Shown: positions 8,772-18,586, counted from the first letter of the stretch. The stretch: DNA of 64,000 nt from MFD04716-140 sp963703125 (GCA_963703125.1 OY969790.1:2666001-2730000); one strand, 5' to 3'. A program made the numbers and translations. The notes: generated from the sequence alone by a model not told the origin.

Positions 8772-10403
8772 ATGAAAAAATTGCTTTTTTTAGTTTCTAT
8801 TCTTTTGACCAGTTGTGAGCTTTTTAAGGAAAAGGTTGATCTAGTGGTCATAAATGCCAATGTGTATACCGTTGACAATGATTTTTCAAAGGCACAGTCG
8901 TTTGCGGTAAAGGACGGGAAATTTATGGCTGTCGGTTCAACCGATGAAATTCGCAGCAAATATACATCTGATCAAATTGCAGATGCAGATGGGAGAACCA
9001 TTACTCCCGGTCTAATTGATGCGCACTGTCATTTTTTCGGATTGGGACTGAACCAACAAACGGTAAACCTAGTAGGGACAAAGAGTTTTGACGAAGTTTT
9101 GAAAAGAGTCAAAGAGTTTCAAGAAATAAACCATAAAAAGTTTATTTTAGGTCGTGGATGGGACCAAAATGACTGGGAAGTAAAAGAATTCCCTACTAAA
9201 AAGGAACTTGATGAACTATTTCCGGATACGCCCGTGGCCTTAACCCGTATTGATGGACATGCTCTTTTGGTGAATCAAAAAGCTTTGGATATGGCCGGAA
9301 TCGATTGGAGTACAAAAGTTGATGGAGGCGAGATCGTAAAAAAATGGTCCGGGGAACTAACAGGAATTACAGGGGTATTAATTGATAATCCCATGAGTCT
9401 TATCTATCCTCTTATCCCTGAACCTACCCTTGGGGAAAAGGTCCAGGCATTAAAGGATGCGCAAAGAATATGTTTGAACAACGGACTTACCACTGTAAAT
9501 GATGCAGGTTTGGATCGGTCAACTATTGAGTTGATAGATAGCCTGCAACAAACCGGGGAGCTTTCAATTCGCGTATATGCGATGATAAGTAATACGCCAG
9601 AGAACCTGAACCATTATTTGTATCAAGCCCCGGTAAAGACTGAGAAATTAAATGTACGTTCTGTTAAAGTATATGGAGATGGTGCCTTGGGCTCCAGAGG
9701 TGCAGCCCTTAGAGAACCCTATTCAGATCAACCAGGGCATTACGGAGCAATGGTTACTCCAATTTCCGAAATTGAGGATTTGGCTAGAAAAATAGCAATT
9801 TCGGAGTTTCAAATGAACACGCATGCCATTGGTGATTCTGCAAACATTGCGGTATTAAGAGCATATCACAAGGCATTGAATGGACAAAAAGATAGAAGAT
9901 GGAAGGTAGAACACGCTCAGGTAATATCTCCTGAGGATTTTGACTATTTTAAAGAAGGCATTATCCCCTCGATTCAGCCAACACATGCAACCAGTGACAT
10001 GTATTGGGCCGAGGAACGCCTAGGCCCCATGAGAATTAAAGGTGCCTATGCATATAAAACCCTTTTGGAAAAGGCTGGAACTGTGGCCCTTGGAACCGAT
10101 TTTCCTGTAGAACAAGTAAGCCCGTTTTTGACCTTCTATGCGGCTGTTGCAAGGCAAGATATTGATGGTTATCCTGAAGGAGGTTTTCATATTCAGGAAG
10201 GGTTAACTAGGGAACAAGCATTGCGGGGTATGACCATTTGGGCGGCTTATTCCAATTTCGAAGAAGAAGAAAAAGGGAGCATAGAGGTAGGGAAGTTTGC
10301 AGATTTCACCATTTATAGTGATGATTTAATGGAAGTGCCACTTCGGGAAATACCAAATATTCGGGCAGAACTTACTTATATTGATGGTAAGGTTGCCGAG
10401 TAA
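8772..10403 (+). CDS. Amidohydrolase family 3 (YtcJ-like) lipoprotein
   Basis: The product has 543 residues and belongs to the YtcJ-like branch of the amidohydrolase superfamily. A lipoprotein signal ends at LLTSC (Cys15). The metal-binding HxH is in DAHCHF (H85, H87). GRGWDQNDW, the RIDGHALLVNQKALD segment, KVYGDGALGSRGAAL, THAIGDSAN and LGTDFPVE are the family blocks, giving further His and Asp metal ligands. The C-terminus returns to the small beta-sandwich domain (GSIEVGKFADFTIY). Such enzymes hydrolyse C-N bonds of unknown, possibly N-acyl or cyclic amide, substrates. Lipidation puts it in the envelope. It is separated from the convergent DUF2911 gene by a bidirectional terminator. Confidence 0.9.
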   Translation: MKKLLFLVSILLTSCELFKEKVDLVVINANVYTVDNDFSKAQSFAVKDGKFMAVGSTDEIRSKYTSDQIADADGRTITPGLIDAHCHFFGLGLNQQTVNLVGTKSFDEVLKRVKEFQEINHKKFILGRGWDQNDWEVKEFPTKKELDELFPDTPVALTRIDGHALLVNQKALDMAGIDWSTKVDGGEIVKKWSGELTGITGVLIDNPMSLIYPLIPEPTLGEKVQALKDAQRICLNNGLTTVNDAGLDRSTIELIDSLQQTGELSIRVYAMISNTPENLNHYLYQAPVKTEKLNVRSVKVYGDGALGSRGAALREPYSDQPGHYGAMVTPISEIEDLARKIAISEFQMNTHAIGDSANIAVLRAYHKALNGQKDRRWKVEHAQVISPEDFDYFKEGIIPSIQPTHATSDMYWAEERLGPMRIKGAYAYKTLLEKAGTVALGTDFPVEQVSPFLTFYAAVARQDIDGYPEGGFHIQEGLTREQALRGMTIWAAYSNFEEEEKGSIEVGKFADFTIYSDDLMEVPLREIPNIRAELTYIDGKVAE

Positions 10404-10413
10404 AAAAATGATG

Positions 10414-10457
10414 CCAAATAGAAAACCCAAAACTTGAGCTTTGGGTTTTCTATTTGG
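10414..10457. terminator. Bidirectional terminator between convergent genes
   Basis: A perfect 18-bp inverted repeat (arms 10414-10431 and 10440-10457) with an 8-base loop. The arms contain AAAA and TTTT tracts so it can serve both strands. Confidence 0.85.
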
Positions 10458-10469
10458 ATGAATCGTCTC

Positions 10470-11009
10470 CTACATCATCACTGGCAGAGAGACTCTGGTA
10501 AGTCCCCAGCCCATTACCATATTTGTTCCCCCATTGGCCTCATCAAAAGCGATTGAGAATGCTTCCAATGATTCCTTTCCAGAACTTACAGCAGCTTTTA
10601 CTCTTGCAACATCTGCGGATTGATCATAAGAATAAGCTCCCCATTGGTTCAGTTTTTTGTTAAAAATGATGGTCCACTCCTTATCTCCCGGGATTGCAAA
10701 CATAGAATAAGTCCCTGCTTTTAATGAAGTATCACCAATTTTGGCATCTTTATAAAAAGTAACTTCACTTGCTTCATTGGCACCCAAGCGCCACACTTCA
10801 CCTGCTTTGGCAAGTTCTGATATTGAGCGACCCTTTAATTGAGGTCGGCTGTAAGTAACTCTAACGGCCTTATCCGCTATTTTGTAACTAGCAGGAAAAG
10901 TTGCCATGTCCATCGGGCTTTTGTCGATTCCGTCAAATTTTTGGGCGTTGGCCCCAGCGCTAAATACCAATGCCAAGGTCAAAAGGGAAAGCGTAAGTAA
11001 ATTTTTCAT
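10470..11009 (-). CDS. DUF2911 family secreted protein
   Basis: The protein has 179 residues when started at the ATG complementary to 11007-11009, which gives a clear signal peptide (MKNLLTLSLLTLALVFSAGANAQ); an upstream in-frame start would add 16 unlikely residues. The DUF2911 hallmarks are present: VRVTYSRPQLKGRSI near residue 47, VWRLGANEASEVTF, then DTSLKAGTYSMFAIPG and the EWTIIFNKKLNQWGAYSYD block. The family is common in Bacteroidota, exported, and of unknown biochemical function. It converges on the amidohydrolase. Confidence 0.9.
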   Translation of the reverse strand: MKNLLTLSLLTLALVFSAGANAQKFDGIDKSPMDMATFPASYKIADKAVRVTYSRPQLKGRSISELAKAGEVWRLGANEASEVTFYKDAKIGDTSLKAGTYSMFAIPGDKEWTIIFNKKLNQWGAYSYDQSADVARVKAAVSSGKESLEAFSIAFDEANGGTNMVMGWGLTRVSLPVMM

Positions 11010-11250
11010 AATAGTGTTTGTTTTTATGTTGTTAAATCTAAAAAGGAATATGTACATACTCTGCTAAAAAGTCGTTAAAATTTAACCACCTTACAGAATG
11101 CAGTAATTTTCAATGAATAAAATAATTATAATTTCATATTGAAGCTAAAAAGTTATATTTTATTATAAATAAATACTAATAATTAATTATTGTTTTTTAA
11201 ATGAAATCATAAAACGATATTTGTCGTAAAATTGATATAATTTAAATGGT

Positions 11251-12921
11251 ATGTGTGGAATTGTATGTGCTTTTGATGTGAAACAAAGTACCGAGGTTTT
11301 AAGACCTCAATTGCTGGAAATGTCCAAGAAGGTAAGGCACCGTGGGCCTGATTGGAGTGGTATCTACTCTGATGATAAGGCCATCTTGGCACATGAACGA
11401 TTGGCTATTGTAGACCCTGCTTCGGGAAAGCAGCCCTTGTTTAGTGAAGATAAAAAATTAATATTGGCCGCGAACGGCGAAATATATAATCATAGGGACT
11501 TACGAAAACAATTCATCGGTAAATATAATTTTCAAACGGAATCTGATTGTGAGGTAATATTGGCCTTATACAAAGAAAAAGGTGTAAACTTTTTGGATGA
11601 AATGAACGGAATTTTCGGTTTCGCCATTTATGATGTTCAAAAGGACGAATATTTTGTTGCCCGCGACCATATGGGGATAATTCCTTTGTATATAGGTTGG
11701 GATAAGTACGGAACATTTTATGTTGCTTCCGAATTGAAAGCATTGGAAGGGACTTGCACAAAAATTGAACTTTTCCCGCCTGGCCATTATTTGCATAGTA
11801 GTGATGGAGAAATGAAAAGATGGTACACCAGGGATTGGATGGAGTTTGATGCCGTAAAGGACAACGAGACAAGTATTAAGAAGATCAAGGAAGCTTTAGA
11901 GGCCGCTGTACATCGCCAACTCATGTCAGATGTCCCCTATGGCGTTCTGCTTTCTGGTGGGCTGGACTCGTCGGTAACTTCGGCCATTGCAAAAAAATAC
12001 GCTCAAAAACGAATAGAATCCGATGATGTTTCAGATGCTTGGTGGCCACAATTGCATTCTTTTTCAGTTGGCTTGGAGGGCTCGCCTGATTTAGCGGCAG
12101 CACAAAAAGTGGCAAAACATATAGGAACCATACACCATGAAATTAAGTTTACCATTCAAGAAGGCTTGGATGCTATCAAAGATGTGGTCTATAACTTGGA
12201 GACCTATGATATTACTACCATCCGTGCCTCAACACCAATGTACTTAATGGCCAGGGTCATCAAATCAATGGGTATTAAGATGGTATTGTCAGGAGAGGGT
12301 GCGGATGAACTTTTCGGGGGATACCTTTATTTTCATAAAGCCCCCAATGCAAGGGAATTTCATGAAGAAACGGTACGAAAACTGAGCAAACTGCATATGT
12401 ACGATTGTCTGCGGGCCAATAAATCTTTGGCTGCCTGGGGCATTGAAGGCCGCGTTCCCTTTTTGGACAAAGAGTTTATGGATGTTGCCATGCGCATTAA
12501 CCCACAAGATAAAATGATAAATGGTGAACGAATGGAAAAATGGGTGGTTCGCAAGGCTTTTGAGGATATGCTTCCCGAAAGTGTGGCTTGGAGGCAAAAA
12601 GAGCAATTTTCCGATGGAGTTGGTTACAGTTGGATCGATACATTGAAGCTTATGGTCAATGAAGAAGTATCCGATGAGCAATTGGCAAATGCAAAATATC
12701 GTTTTCCGCTTCAAACTCCGACTACAAAGGAGGAGTTTTATTATCGGTCTATATTTGAATCGCATTTTCCCTCTGATGCTGCGGCGTTATGTGTTCCGCA
12801 AGAACCTTCTGTCGCCTGCAGCACCAAAATTGCTTTGGAATGGGACGAAGCGTTTAAAAACATGAACGATCCCTCTGGTAGAGCAGTTGCCAATGTGCAT
12901 ACCGATGCGTATGCCAAGTGA
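11251..12921 (+). CDS. asnB: Asparagine synthase B (glutamine-hydrolysing)
   Basis: The 556-residue protein makes asparagine from aspartate, ATP and glutamine. Cys2 of MCGIVCAF is the glutaminase nucleophile after Met removal, and ANGEIYNH and HERLAIVDP belong to the class II amidotransferase domain (residues 1 to about 190). The synthetase domain has the PP-loop SGGLDSS (235-241), SGEGADELFGGY (from 347) and the EGRVPFLDKEF block. Length matches AsnB of E. coli type. A 240-base AT-rich leader precedes it, with a TATTTG element near 11217-11223 but no clear -33 box. A terminator follows, so it is monocistronic. Confidence 0.95.
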   Translation: MCGIVCAFDVKQSTEVLRPQLLEMSKKVRHRGPDWSGIYSDDKAILAHERLAIVDPASGKQPLFSEDKKLILAANGEIYNHRDLRKQFIGKYNFQTESDCEVILALYKEKGVNFLDEMNGIFGFAIYDVQKDEYFVARDHMGIIPLYIGWDKYGTFYVASELKALEGTCTKIELFPPGHYLHSSDGEMKRWYTRDWMEFDAVKDNETSIKKIKEALEAAVHRQLMSDVPYGVLLSGGLDSSVTSAIAKKYAQKRIESDDVSDAWWPQLHSFSVGLEGSPDLAAAQKVAKHIGTIHHEIKFTIQEGLDAIKDVVYNLETYDITTIRASTPMYLMARVIKSMGIKMVLSGEGADELFGGYLYFHKAPNAREFHEETVRKLSKLHMYDCLRANKSLAAWGIEGRVPFLDKEFMDVAMRINPQDKMINGERMEKWVVRKAFEDMLPESVAWRQKEQFSDGVGYSWIDTLKLMVNEEVSDEQLANAKYRFPLQTPTTKEEFYYRSIFESHFPSDAAALCVPQEPSVACSTKIALEWDEAFKNMNDPSGRAVANVHTDAYAK

Positions 12922-12960
12922 TATAGTTCTTCCTATGTATAAAATTATATGATCATTACA

Positions 12961-12988
12961 AATGCCTCGCAAATAAGCGGGGCATTTT
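12961..12988 (+). terminator. Intrinsic terminator after asnB
   Basis: Stem ATGCCTCGC/GCGGGGCAT (one wobble pair) with loop AAATAA, followed by TTTTGTTT. Confidence 0.8.
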
Positions 12989-13136
12989 GTTTAAACCAAT
13001 GGCATTTTCTTATAATATTTTGGTTGGTCATTAATTGGATATTTGATATTCCGGCCCAGTGAATTTTCCACAATAAAATGTTGATAACTTAGAGGTTAAT
13101 AATATGCTAAAAACCCATATTACATGGGGTATTGCG

Positions 13137-13144
13137 TATATTTG
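13137..13144 (+). promoter_or_regulatory. Putative -7 promoter element of gyrB
   Basis: TATATTTG matches TAnnTTTG exactly and lies about 42 bases before the ATG at 13186. I see no good TTG at the -33 distance. Its position also argues against initiation at the upstream TTG 13132. Confidence 0.4.
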
Positions 13145-13185
13145 CAGGATTGCGAAATTTAGACGTAAAACAACCAATAAATCTT

Positions 13186-15192
13186 ATGAGCGAAGAAGCA
13201 AATAAAGACGAAGAATCAAAGAAAAAAAGGGAAGTTAGAAAGCCTGGAGAACACTTGACCGGAGAAAATAAAAAAGCATATTCTGCAGATAGCATTCAGG
13301 CTTTGGAAGGCATGGAGCATGTGCGCATGCGTCCATCAATGTATATCGGGGATGTTGGTGTACGAGGTTTGCATCATTTGGTATATGAGGTAGTCGATAA
13401 CTCCATTGATGAGGCTATGGGCGGTCATTGTGATAACATCAGTGTTGTCATAAATGAAGATAACTCCATCACGGTTAGGGATAATGGTCGCGGGATTCCC
13501 GTAGACCTACATAAGAAAGAAGGGGTTTCTGCATTGGAAGTCGTAATGACAAAAATTGGGGCAGGAGGTAAGTTTGATAAAGATTCATACAAGGTATCCG
13601 GCGGTCTTCATGGGGTAGGTGTATCGGTGGTCAACGCGTTGTCCAACCATCTTAGGGCCACTGTTTACAGGGACGGTAAAATTTGGGAACAGGAATATGA
13701 AAAAGGTAAGTCCCTTTATCCAGTAAAAACTATTGGTGAGACAGCCGATAGGGGAACCGAAGTCACCTTTTATCCCGATGATTCTATTTTTACCCAAACG
13801 GTGGAATTTAGCTATGAAACACTGGCGAACCGAATGAGGGAGCTTTCATTCTTGAATAAAGGTGTAACAATCAGCCTAACCGATAAGCGTGAAAAGGATA
13901 GTAAGGGAGAATTTTTAGGTGAAACTTTTTATTCTGATGAAGGTTTGAAGGAGTTCGTTAAATTTTTGGATGGAAATCGCGAATCGTTGATTCAGAATGT
14001 AATTGCGATGGAAGGCGAAAAGAATGACATTCCCGTTGAGGTGGCAATGACCTATAATACAAGTTATACAGAGAATTTGCATTCGTATGTCAACAATATC
14101 AATACCCATGAAGGTGGTACCCATCTTTCAGGTTTTAGAAGAGGTCTGACTACAACCTTAAAAAAGTATGCAGACGCTTCAGGAATGTTGGATAAACTGA
14201 AATTCGAGGTTCAGGGAGATGATTTTAGGGAGGGGCTAACAGCAATTATTTCGGTAAAAGTTCAAGAGCCACAGTTTGAAGGCCAAACAAAGACCAAATT
14301 GGGAAACCGGGAAGTTTCGGCCGCCGTTTCACAAGCAGTTTCTGAAATGCTAACGGACTATCTGGAAGAACATCCGGATGATGCAAAGGTAATAGTGCAA
14401 AAAGTGATTTTGGCCGCCCAGGCACGGCATGCCGCAACCAAAGCAAGGGAAATGGTCCAAAGGAAAACCGTTATGAGTATCGGTGGACTGCCAGGAAAAT
14501 TATCCGATTGCTCGGATCAAGATCCGATTAACTGTGAAGTTTTTCTGGTCGAGGGAGATTCTGCAGGTGGTACCGCCAAGCAAGGTAGAGATCGTAATTT
14601 TCAGGCCATACTTCCATTAAGAGGTAAAATTTTGAACGTAGAAAAAGCAATGACCCATAGGGTTTTTGAAAATGAGGAAATCAAGAATATCTATACTGCA
14701 TTGGGGGTTACTATCGGAACCGAGGACGATAGCAAGGCCTTGAACTTGGATAAATTAAGGTATCACAAGGTGGTGATTATGTGTGATGCGGATGTAGATG
14801 GTAGCCATATTGAGACCTTAATTTTGACATTCTTCTTTAGATATATGAGAGAACTGATAGAAGGGGGTCATGTCTACATCGCAACCCCTCCTTTGTATCT
14901 TGTTAAAAAAGGAACCAGAAAGCAGTATGCATGGGATGATAAGGAGCGGGATGCCATTGCAGATAGTTATAGTGGGGGCGTAAGTATTCAACGTTATAAA
15001 GGTCTGGGTGAAATGAACGCGGAGCAGTTATGGGATACCACCATGAATCCCGAGTTTAGAACTTTGCGTCAAATTACCATTGACAATGCTACCGAAGCGG
15101 ATAGGATTTTTTCCATGCTTATGGGAGATGAGGTGCCACCAAGAAGGGACTTTATTGAGAAAAATGCCGTTTATGCGAACATTGATGCATAA
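13186..15192 (+). CDS. gyrB: DNA gyrase subunit B
   Basis: A 668-residue type IIA topoisomerase subunit that supplies ATPase and TOPRIM domains to the A2B2 gyrase. I start at ATG 13186 (MSEEANKDEE); the first 30 residues are a highly charged extension not found in E. coli GyrB. GHKL ATPase motifs: VYEVVDNSIDEA, DNGRGIP, and GGLHGVGVSVVNALS. The TOPRIM domain has EGDSAGG (456-462) and DADVDGSH (534-541). The C-terminus has the GyrB tail (QRYKGLGEMNAEQLW...RRDFIEKNA). The TKTKLGN segment and NCEVFLVEGDSAGG fit GyrB better than ParE. A terminator follows directly. Confidence 0.97.
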   Translation: MSEEANKDEESKKKREVRKPGEHLTGENKKAYSADSIQALEGMEHVRMRPSMYIGDVGVRGLHHLVYEVVDNSIDEAMGGHCDNISVVINEDNSITVRDNGRGIPVDLHKKEGVSALEVVMTKIGAGGKFDKDSYKVSGGLHGVGVSVVNALSNHLRATVYRDGKIWEQEYEKGKSLYPVKTIGETADRGTEVTFYPDDSIFTQTVEFSYETLANRMRELSFLNKGVTISLTDKREKDSKGEFLGETFYSDEGLKEFVKFLDGNRESLIQNVIAMEGEKNDIPVEVAMTYNTSYTENLHSYVNNINTHEGGTHLSGFRRGLTTTLKKYADASGMLDKLKFEVQGDDFREGLTAIISVKVQEPQFEGQTKTKLGNREVSAAVSQAVSEMLTDYLEEHPDDAKVIVQKVILAAQARHAATKAREMVQRKTVMSIGGLPGKLSDCSDQDPINCEVFLVEGDSAGGTAKQGRDRNFQAILPLRGKILNVEKAMTHRVFENEEIKNIYTALGVTIGTEDDSKALNLDKLRYHKVVIMCDADVDGSHIETLILTFFFRYMRELIEGGHVYIATPPLYLVKKGTRKQYAWDDKERDAIADSYSGGVSIQRYKGLGEMNAEQLWDTTMNPEFRTLRQITIDNATEADRIFSMLMGDEVPPRRDFIEKNAVYANIDA

Positions 15193-15212
15193 GAATAGGT
15201 ACTTACACAACA

Positions 15213-15242
15213 AAAACCTGCACCGACCGTGCAGGTTTTTTA
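15213..15242 (+). terminator. Intrinsic terminator after gyrB
   Basis: Perfect 9-bp stem AACCTGCAC/GTGCAGGTT with loop CGACC and a following T-run. Confidence 0.9.
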
Positions 15243-15262
15243 GTTTTGGGAAAAATTATAGT

Positions 15263-16276
15263 ATGAAAAGTAGAATTTTCTTACTGCTGATAGCAGTTAG
15301 TTCTCAGGGTATCGCACAGTCGAATATCAACGAAGTGTTGGCTGCAGGCCTTAATGACGCCGAAAGATTTACCAATGAATACATGTCCCCGGTTTCCGAA
15401 GCAGGAATACATAGTATATCCAATGGGTGGTACAATTCTGGAAGTTCTAAGCCTTTAGGCGGCTTTGAAATCTCTATCATCGGTAACATGGCCAATTTCA
15501 AAAATAAGGATGGCAAGAAGGCCTTTAACTTGAATACCGCAGATTATGAGAATTTACAGTTTGAGGATGGTAGTATTTCCAAAATGGTCTCTACCGGATT
15601 GGGTGATATCGAGGGACTAAGGGTATATGTTGAAGCGGAAATTGCTCCAGGTGTAACCTCCAGAGAGGATATTGAGCTTCCTTCCGGACTTGCTTCGGAG
15701 AACCTTAATTTTATTCCTTCCGGTTTTTTGCAGGCAAGTGTAGGTCTTTTTAAAGGAACCGAAATCAAAGCCCGATTCTTACCCAAAATTAATACGGAAG
15801 ATGTTGCCGTAGGACTATTTGGCCTTGGAGTGCAGCATGAAATAACCCAGTACTTTCCTGGTGAAAAAATATTTCCAGTGGCCATTTCAGGAGTTATAGG
15901 ATATACGCACCTAAATGGTACGTATGATTTTACGAATACCGAGATAGTTGATGGTGCTAATCAAAGAATAGACGTTAAAATGAATTCATGGGTATTTCAG
16001 GCAGTAATCTCCACAAAATTACCAATAATCAATTTTTATGGCGGATTGGGCTATCTGAGGGGGAAATCAACTACCGATATTCTTGGTGAATACAGAGTAC
16101 GATCAGGGCCATTTCAGCAAACCTATACCGACCCATTTTCTGTGGTTACTGACGCGAGTGGTGTTAGAGCCAATATTGGTGCAAAACTAAAATTAGGCTT
16201 CTTTAGATTGAATGCCGATTATACGTTGGCCGAATTTAATAGTCTTTCGGTCGGAATCAATTTCGGCTTTAGATAG
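15263..16276 (+). CDS. DUF6588 family outer-membrane barrel protein
   Basis: The protein has 337 residues from ATG 15263, which gives the signal peptide MKSRIFLLLIAVSSQGIAQ; longer in-frame extensions overlap gyrB and its terminator and are not credible. The N-terminal NINEVLAAGLNDAERFTNEYMSPV and GWYNSGSSKPLGGFEI blocks are typical of the DUF6588 family. The second half is beta-barrel-like (LGVQHEITQYFPG..., then KMNSWVFQAVIS, ending LSVGINFGFR with the Phe-x-Phe-type terminus). It is expected in the outer membrane; function unknown. It lies between two terminators and is therefore a single-gene unit. Confidence 0.85.
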   Translation: MKSRIFLLLIAVSSQGIAQSNINEVLAAGLNDAERFTNEYMSPVSEAGIHSISNGWYNSGSSKPLGGFEISIIGNMANFKNKDGKKAFNLNTADYENLQFEDGSISKMVSTGLGDIEGLRVYVEAEIAPGVTSREDIELPSGLASENLNFIPSGFLQASVGLFKGTEIKARFLPKINTEDVAVGLFGLGVQHEITQYFPGEKIFPVAISGVIGYTHLNGTYDFTNTEIVDGANQRIDVKMNSWVFQAVISTKLPIINFYGGLGYLRGKSTTDILGEYRVRSGPFQQTYTDPFSVVTDASGVRANIGAKLKLGFFRLNADYTLAEFNSLSVGINFGFR

Positions 16277-16294
16277 TTGAAAATAGTTAAATGC

Positions 16295-16327
16295 AAAACC
16301 CGATGTGCTATGCATCGGGTTTTTTTG
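16295..16327 (+). terminator. Intrinsic terminator after the DUF6588 gene
   Basis: Stem AACCCGATG/CATCGGGTT with a 7-base loop, followed by TTTTTT. Confidence 0.9.
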
Positions 16328-16469
16328 CGTTCAATTCATTCAATATAAATCGACTAATTTCGCCATATTGGATAAGAACTAAACCTTAAATTCTTTCACA
16401 TATCTTTTGTTTTAAGCAACCCTTTTTGAAAAATTGCATCTTTGTTTAAAATTTAAAATTATCTTGAAG

Positions 16470-16988
16470 ATGAGAAATAAAATCTATTTCGTACTTATTT
16501 GTTCAATCGGCGCAGTAAATATGAATTGCGGTCTAGAGAGCGACCCGATAGAATGCCCACCGAATTTTACAGGTAGTTTAAGCGAGACTGAAATAAAATT
16601 AACTGGCCAATGGGAATTAACAGGAATTAATTCAGATGTTGAAGTTGATATTACGAACGACAACGTTGAAAATCCCAGTAAAGATTTATATGCTCAAAAT
16701 GGGGATTGTGACAAGGATGCTGACTATGAATTTAAAACTGACAGAACATATGGTTTTTCCCTAGGACAAAATGCCGCTAACTGTTCAAATAAAAGCATTT
16801 CAAATGGAACCTGGAAACTAACTGTTGATCAACTAAGTTTGGTGACCAATTGTAATACAATGACCAATAAAATAGTATTTAATGATGGCCTGACCGAATT
16901 TTCCTTCGCAAATGAGCTTAATATCAGGGATGTAAAAGGGACTACATCTCTAGCAAAGATAACTTTTGTGTATTCAAAGGTTGAATGA
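16470..16988 (+). CDS. Small lipoprotein, lipocalin-like (tentative)
   Basis: A 172-residue protein starting at ATG 16470 (MRNKIYFVLICSIGAVNMNC); Cys20 could be lipidated although NMNC is a weak lipobox. The body has the single-domain pattern of small Bacteroidota lipocalin-like proteins: LTGQWELTGIN near residue 44, DYEFKTDRTYGF, then NGTWKLTVDQLSLV and a final ITFVYSKV strand. There are six further Cys in the mature part (in IECPP, NGDCD, NCSNKS, TNCNT), unusual for an AT-rich flavobacterium and suggestive of disulfides. It converges on another small lipoprotein whose stop is 23 bases away. Function unknown. Confidence 0.6.
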   Translation: MRNKIYFVLICSIGAVNMNCGLESDPIECPPNFTGSLSETEIKLTGQWELTGINSDVEVDITNDNVENPSKDLYAQNGDCDKDADYEFKTDRTYGFSLGQNAANCSNKSISNGTWKLTVDQLSLVTNCNTMTNKIVFNDGLTEFSFANELNIRDVKGTTSLAKITFVYSKVE

Positions 16989-17011
16989 TAGGTTGATAAT
17001 TTGATAATTTG

Positions 17012-17383
17012 TTAGTTCCTATTTGCGAAAATATGGCCATCTATCAGTTCCAGGCGTATCTGATCTTCTGAGGTTTTTATCACAACCGTGTCATCCGCAC
17101 GATCTATGCCTGGGTAGGAAAGGATATATTCCCCATCTTTCTGCTTCCATTGGAAATCGGTCTTAATAGTGATAGCTCCATTTTCAATTCGGTGGAATCT
17201 ACCAAGATAGGCATCATTGAATATCCATTCATGGCGAATACTTTGCTTTTGGGTTTGGCTTATTGTTTTGGTTTCAACATTGGTCCAAATACCAATTACG
17301 GGGTCATTGTTCTCTGGAATTCGTGAACAGTTGCTTGCAAAAACAATGCACACTATGGCAACTAATGAAAAGAGCTTTTTCAT
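17012..17383 (-). CDS. Small lipoprotein of unknown function, lipocalin-like
   Basis: A 123-residue protein with a good lipoprotein signal (MKKLFSLVAIVCIVFASNC; Cys19). The mature domain is short and beta-rich: VIGIWTNVETKTI, HEWIFNDAYLGRFHRIENG, DFQWKQKDGEYILSYPG and IRLELIDGHIFANRN. The GIW-x-N start is the usual opening of small lipocalin-like domains. It faces the preceding lipoprotein gene tail to tail. I do not recognise a named family. Confidence 0.6.
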   Translation of the reverse strand: MKKLFSLVAIVCIVFASNCSRIPENNDPVIGIWTNVETKTISQTQKQSIRHEWIFNDAYLGRFHRIENGAITIKTDFQWKQKDGEYILSYPGIDRADDTVVIKTSEDQIRLELIDGHIFANRN

Positions 17384-17594
17384 TTTGTAGGTTTTTTCTG
17401 ATTCGGCTTAATATTATAGAAACGTATATAGCGAGACCAATATTGCCAAAATTCGACGTATAGCACTTTATTAATACTTTCTTCGTTGAATGATCTATTT
17501 TTTTAACAACTTCGGGAATCTTTGTCTTGATATTAATTCACTCTTGAGCGACATTTAAATGTAATTTTTAAACCCTTTTATCTTTCGAATTCAG

Positions 17595-17602
17595 TATTTT
17601 TG
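17595..17602 (+). promoter_or_regulatory. Putative -7 promoter element of mdh
   Basis: TATTTTTG matches TAnnTTTG and lies 34 bases before the mdh start codon. The -33 region is not convincing. Confidence 0.4.
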
Positions 17603-17635
17603 GAACTTTAAAATTGAATTTAAAATCCAAAAAAT

Positions 17636-18562
17636 ATGAAAGTTACCGTAGTAGGGGCAGGTGCTGTTGGCGCAAGTTGTGCCGAGTATATTGCCATCAA
17701 AAATTTTGCATCTGAAGTAATTCTATTAGATATTAAAGAAGGATATGCCGAAGGAAAGGCAATGGACTTAATGCAATGTGCCTCATTGAACGGTTTTGAC
17801 ACTAAGATTGCCGGGGTTACCAATGATTATTCCCAAACTGCAGGTAGCGATATAGCCGTTATAACTTCAGGAATTCCAAGAAAACCGGGAATGACCCGTG
17901 AGGAATTGATCGGTATCAATGCCGGGATTGTTAAAACGGTATCTTCGAATATAATCAAGCATTCGCCAAATGTTATTTTAATCGTCGTGAGCAATCCGAT
18001 GGATACTATGACTTATTTGGTACACAAGTCAACCAATTTACCTAAAAATAGGATAATAGGTATGGGTGGTGCACTGGATAGCGCCCGGTTCAAGTATCGT
18101 TTAGCCGAGGCGTTGAATGCGCCTATCTCGGATGTTGATGGCATGGTAATAGGTGGCCATAGCGATACGGGAATGGTTCCCTTAACTTCCCATGCTACAC
18201 GTAACAGTATTAAAGTTTCTGAATTTCTAACTGCGGATAGATTGTCACAAGTTGCCGAGGACACCAAAGTTGGCGGAGCAACTTTAACAAAACTACTGGG
18301 AACAAGCGCTTGGTATGCCCCGGGAGCAGCAGTTTCCGCAATGGTACAGGCCATTGCCTGTGACCAGAAAAAAATGTTTCCTTGTTCAGCATTTTTGGAA
18401 GGTGAATATGGTCTAAATGACATTTGTATTGGAGTGCCCGCAATACTGGGAAAAAATGGCATTGAGGAAATAGTTGAAATCGAATTGAGCGAGGCAGACA
18501 AGAGCAAGATGAAAGAAAGTGCTGTCGGCGTAACAAATACCAATAACTTACTTGAGGTATAA
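17636..18562 (+). CDS. mdh: Malate dehydrogenase (NAD)
   Basis: The 308-residue protein interconverts malate and oxaloacetate in the TCA cycle. The Rossmann Gly motif is VVGAGAVGAS (7-12). Substrate-binding arginines are R82 and R88 (SGIPRKPGMTREE) and R151, with catalytic D148 (GGALDSARFKY) and H175 (GGHSDTGMVP). Length and sequence match the LDH-like, tetrameric MDH type used by Bacteroidota rather than the E. coli dimer type. It is monocistronic: an upstream promoter element and a terminator 26 bases downstream bracket it. Confidence 0.95.
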   Translation: MKVTVVGAGAVGASCAEYIAIKNFASEVILLDIKEGYAEGKAMDLMQCASLNGFDTKIAGVTNDYSQTAGSDIAVITSGIPRKPGMTREELIGINAGIVKTVSSNIIKHSPNVILIVVSNPMDTMTYLVHKSTNLPKNRIIGMGGALDSARFKYRLAEALNAPISDVDGMVIGGHSDTGMVPLTSHATRNSIKVSEFLTADRLSQVAEDTKVGGATLTKLLGTSAWYAPGAAVSAMVQAIACDQKKMFPCSAFLEGEYGLNDICIGVPAILGKNGIEEIVEIELSEADKSKMKESAVGVTNTNNLLEV

Positions 18563-18586
18563 TTGATAATTTATCATATTTTATTG

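Noticed and set aside
11010..11250. Riboswitch or attenuator in the asnB leader
   Set aside because: The leader is AT-rich with no hairpin-terminator pair or T-box-like sequence.
13132..13185. Longer gyrB start at TTG 13132
   Set aside because: It overlaps the TATATTTG promoter element and adds residues not typical of GyrB; ATG 13186 is better.
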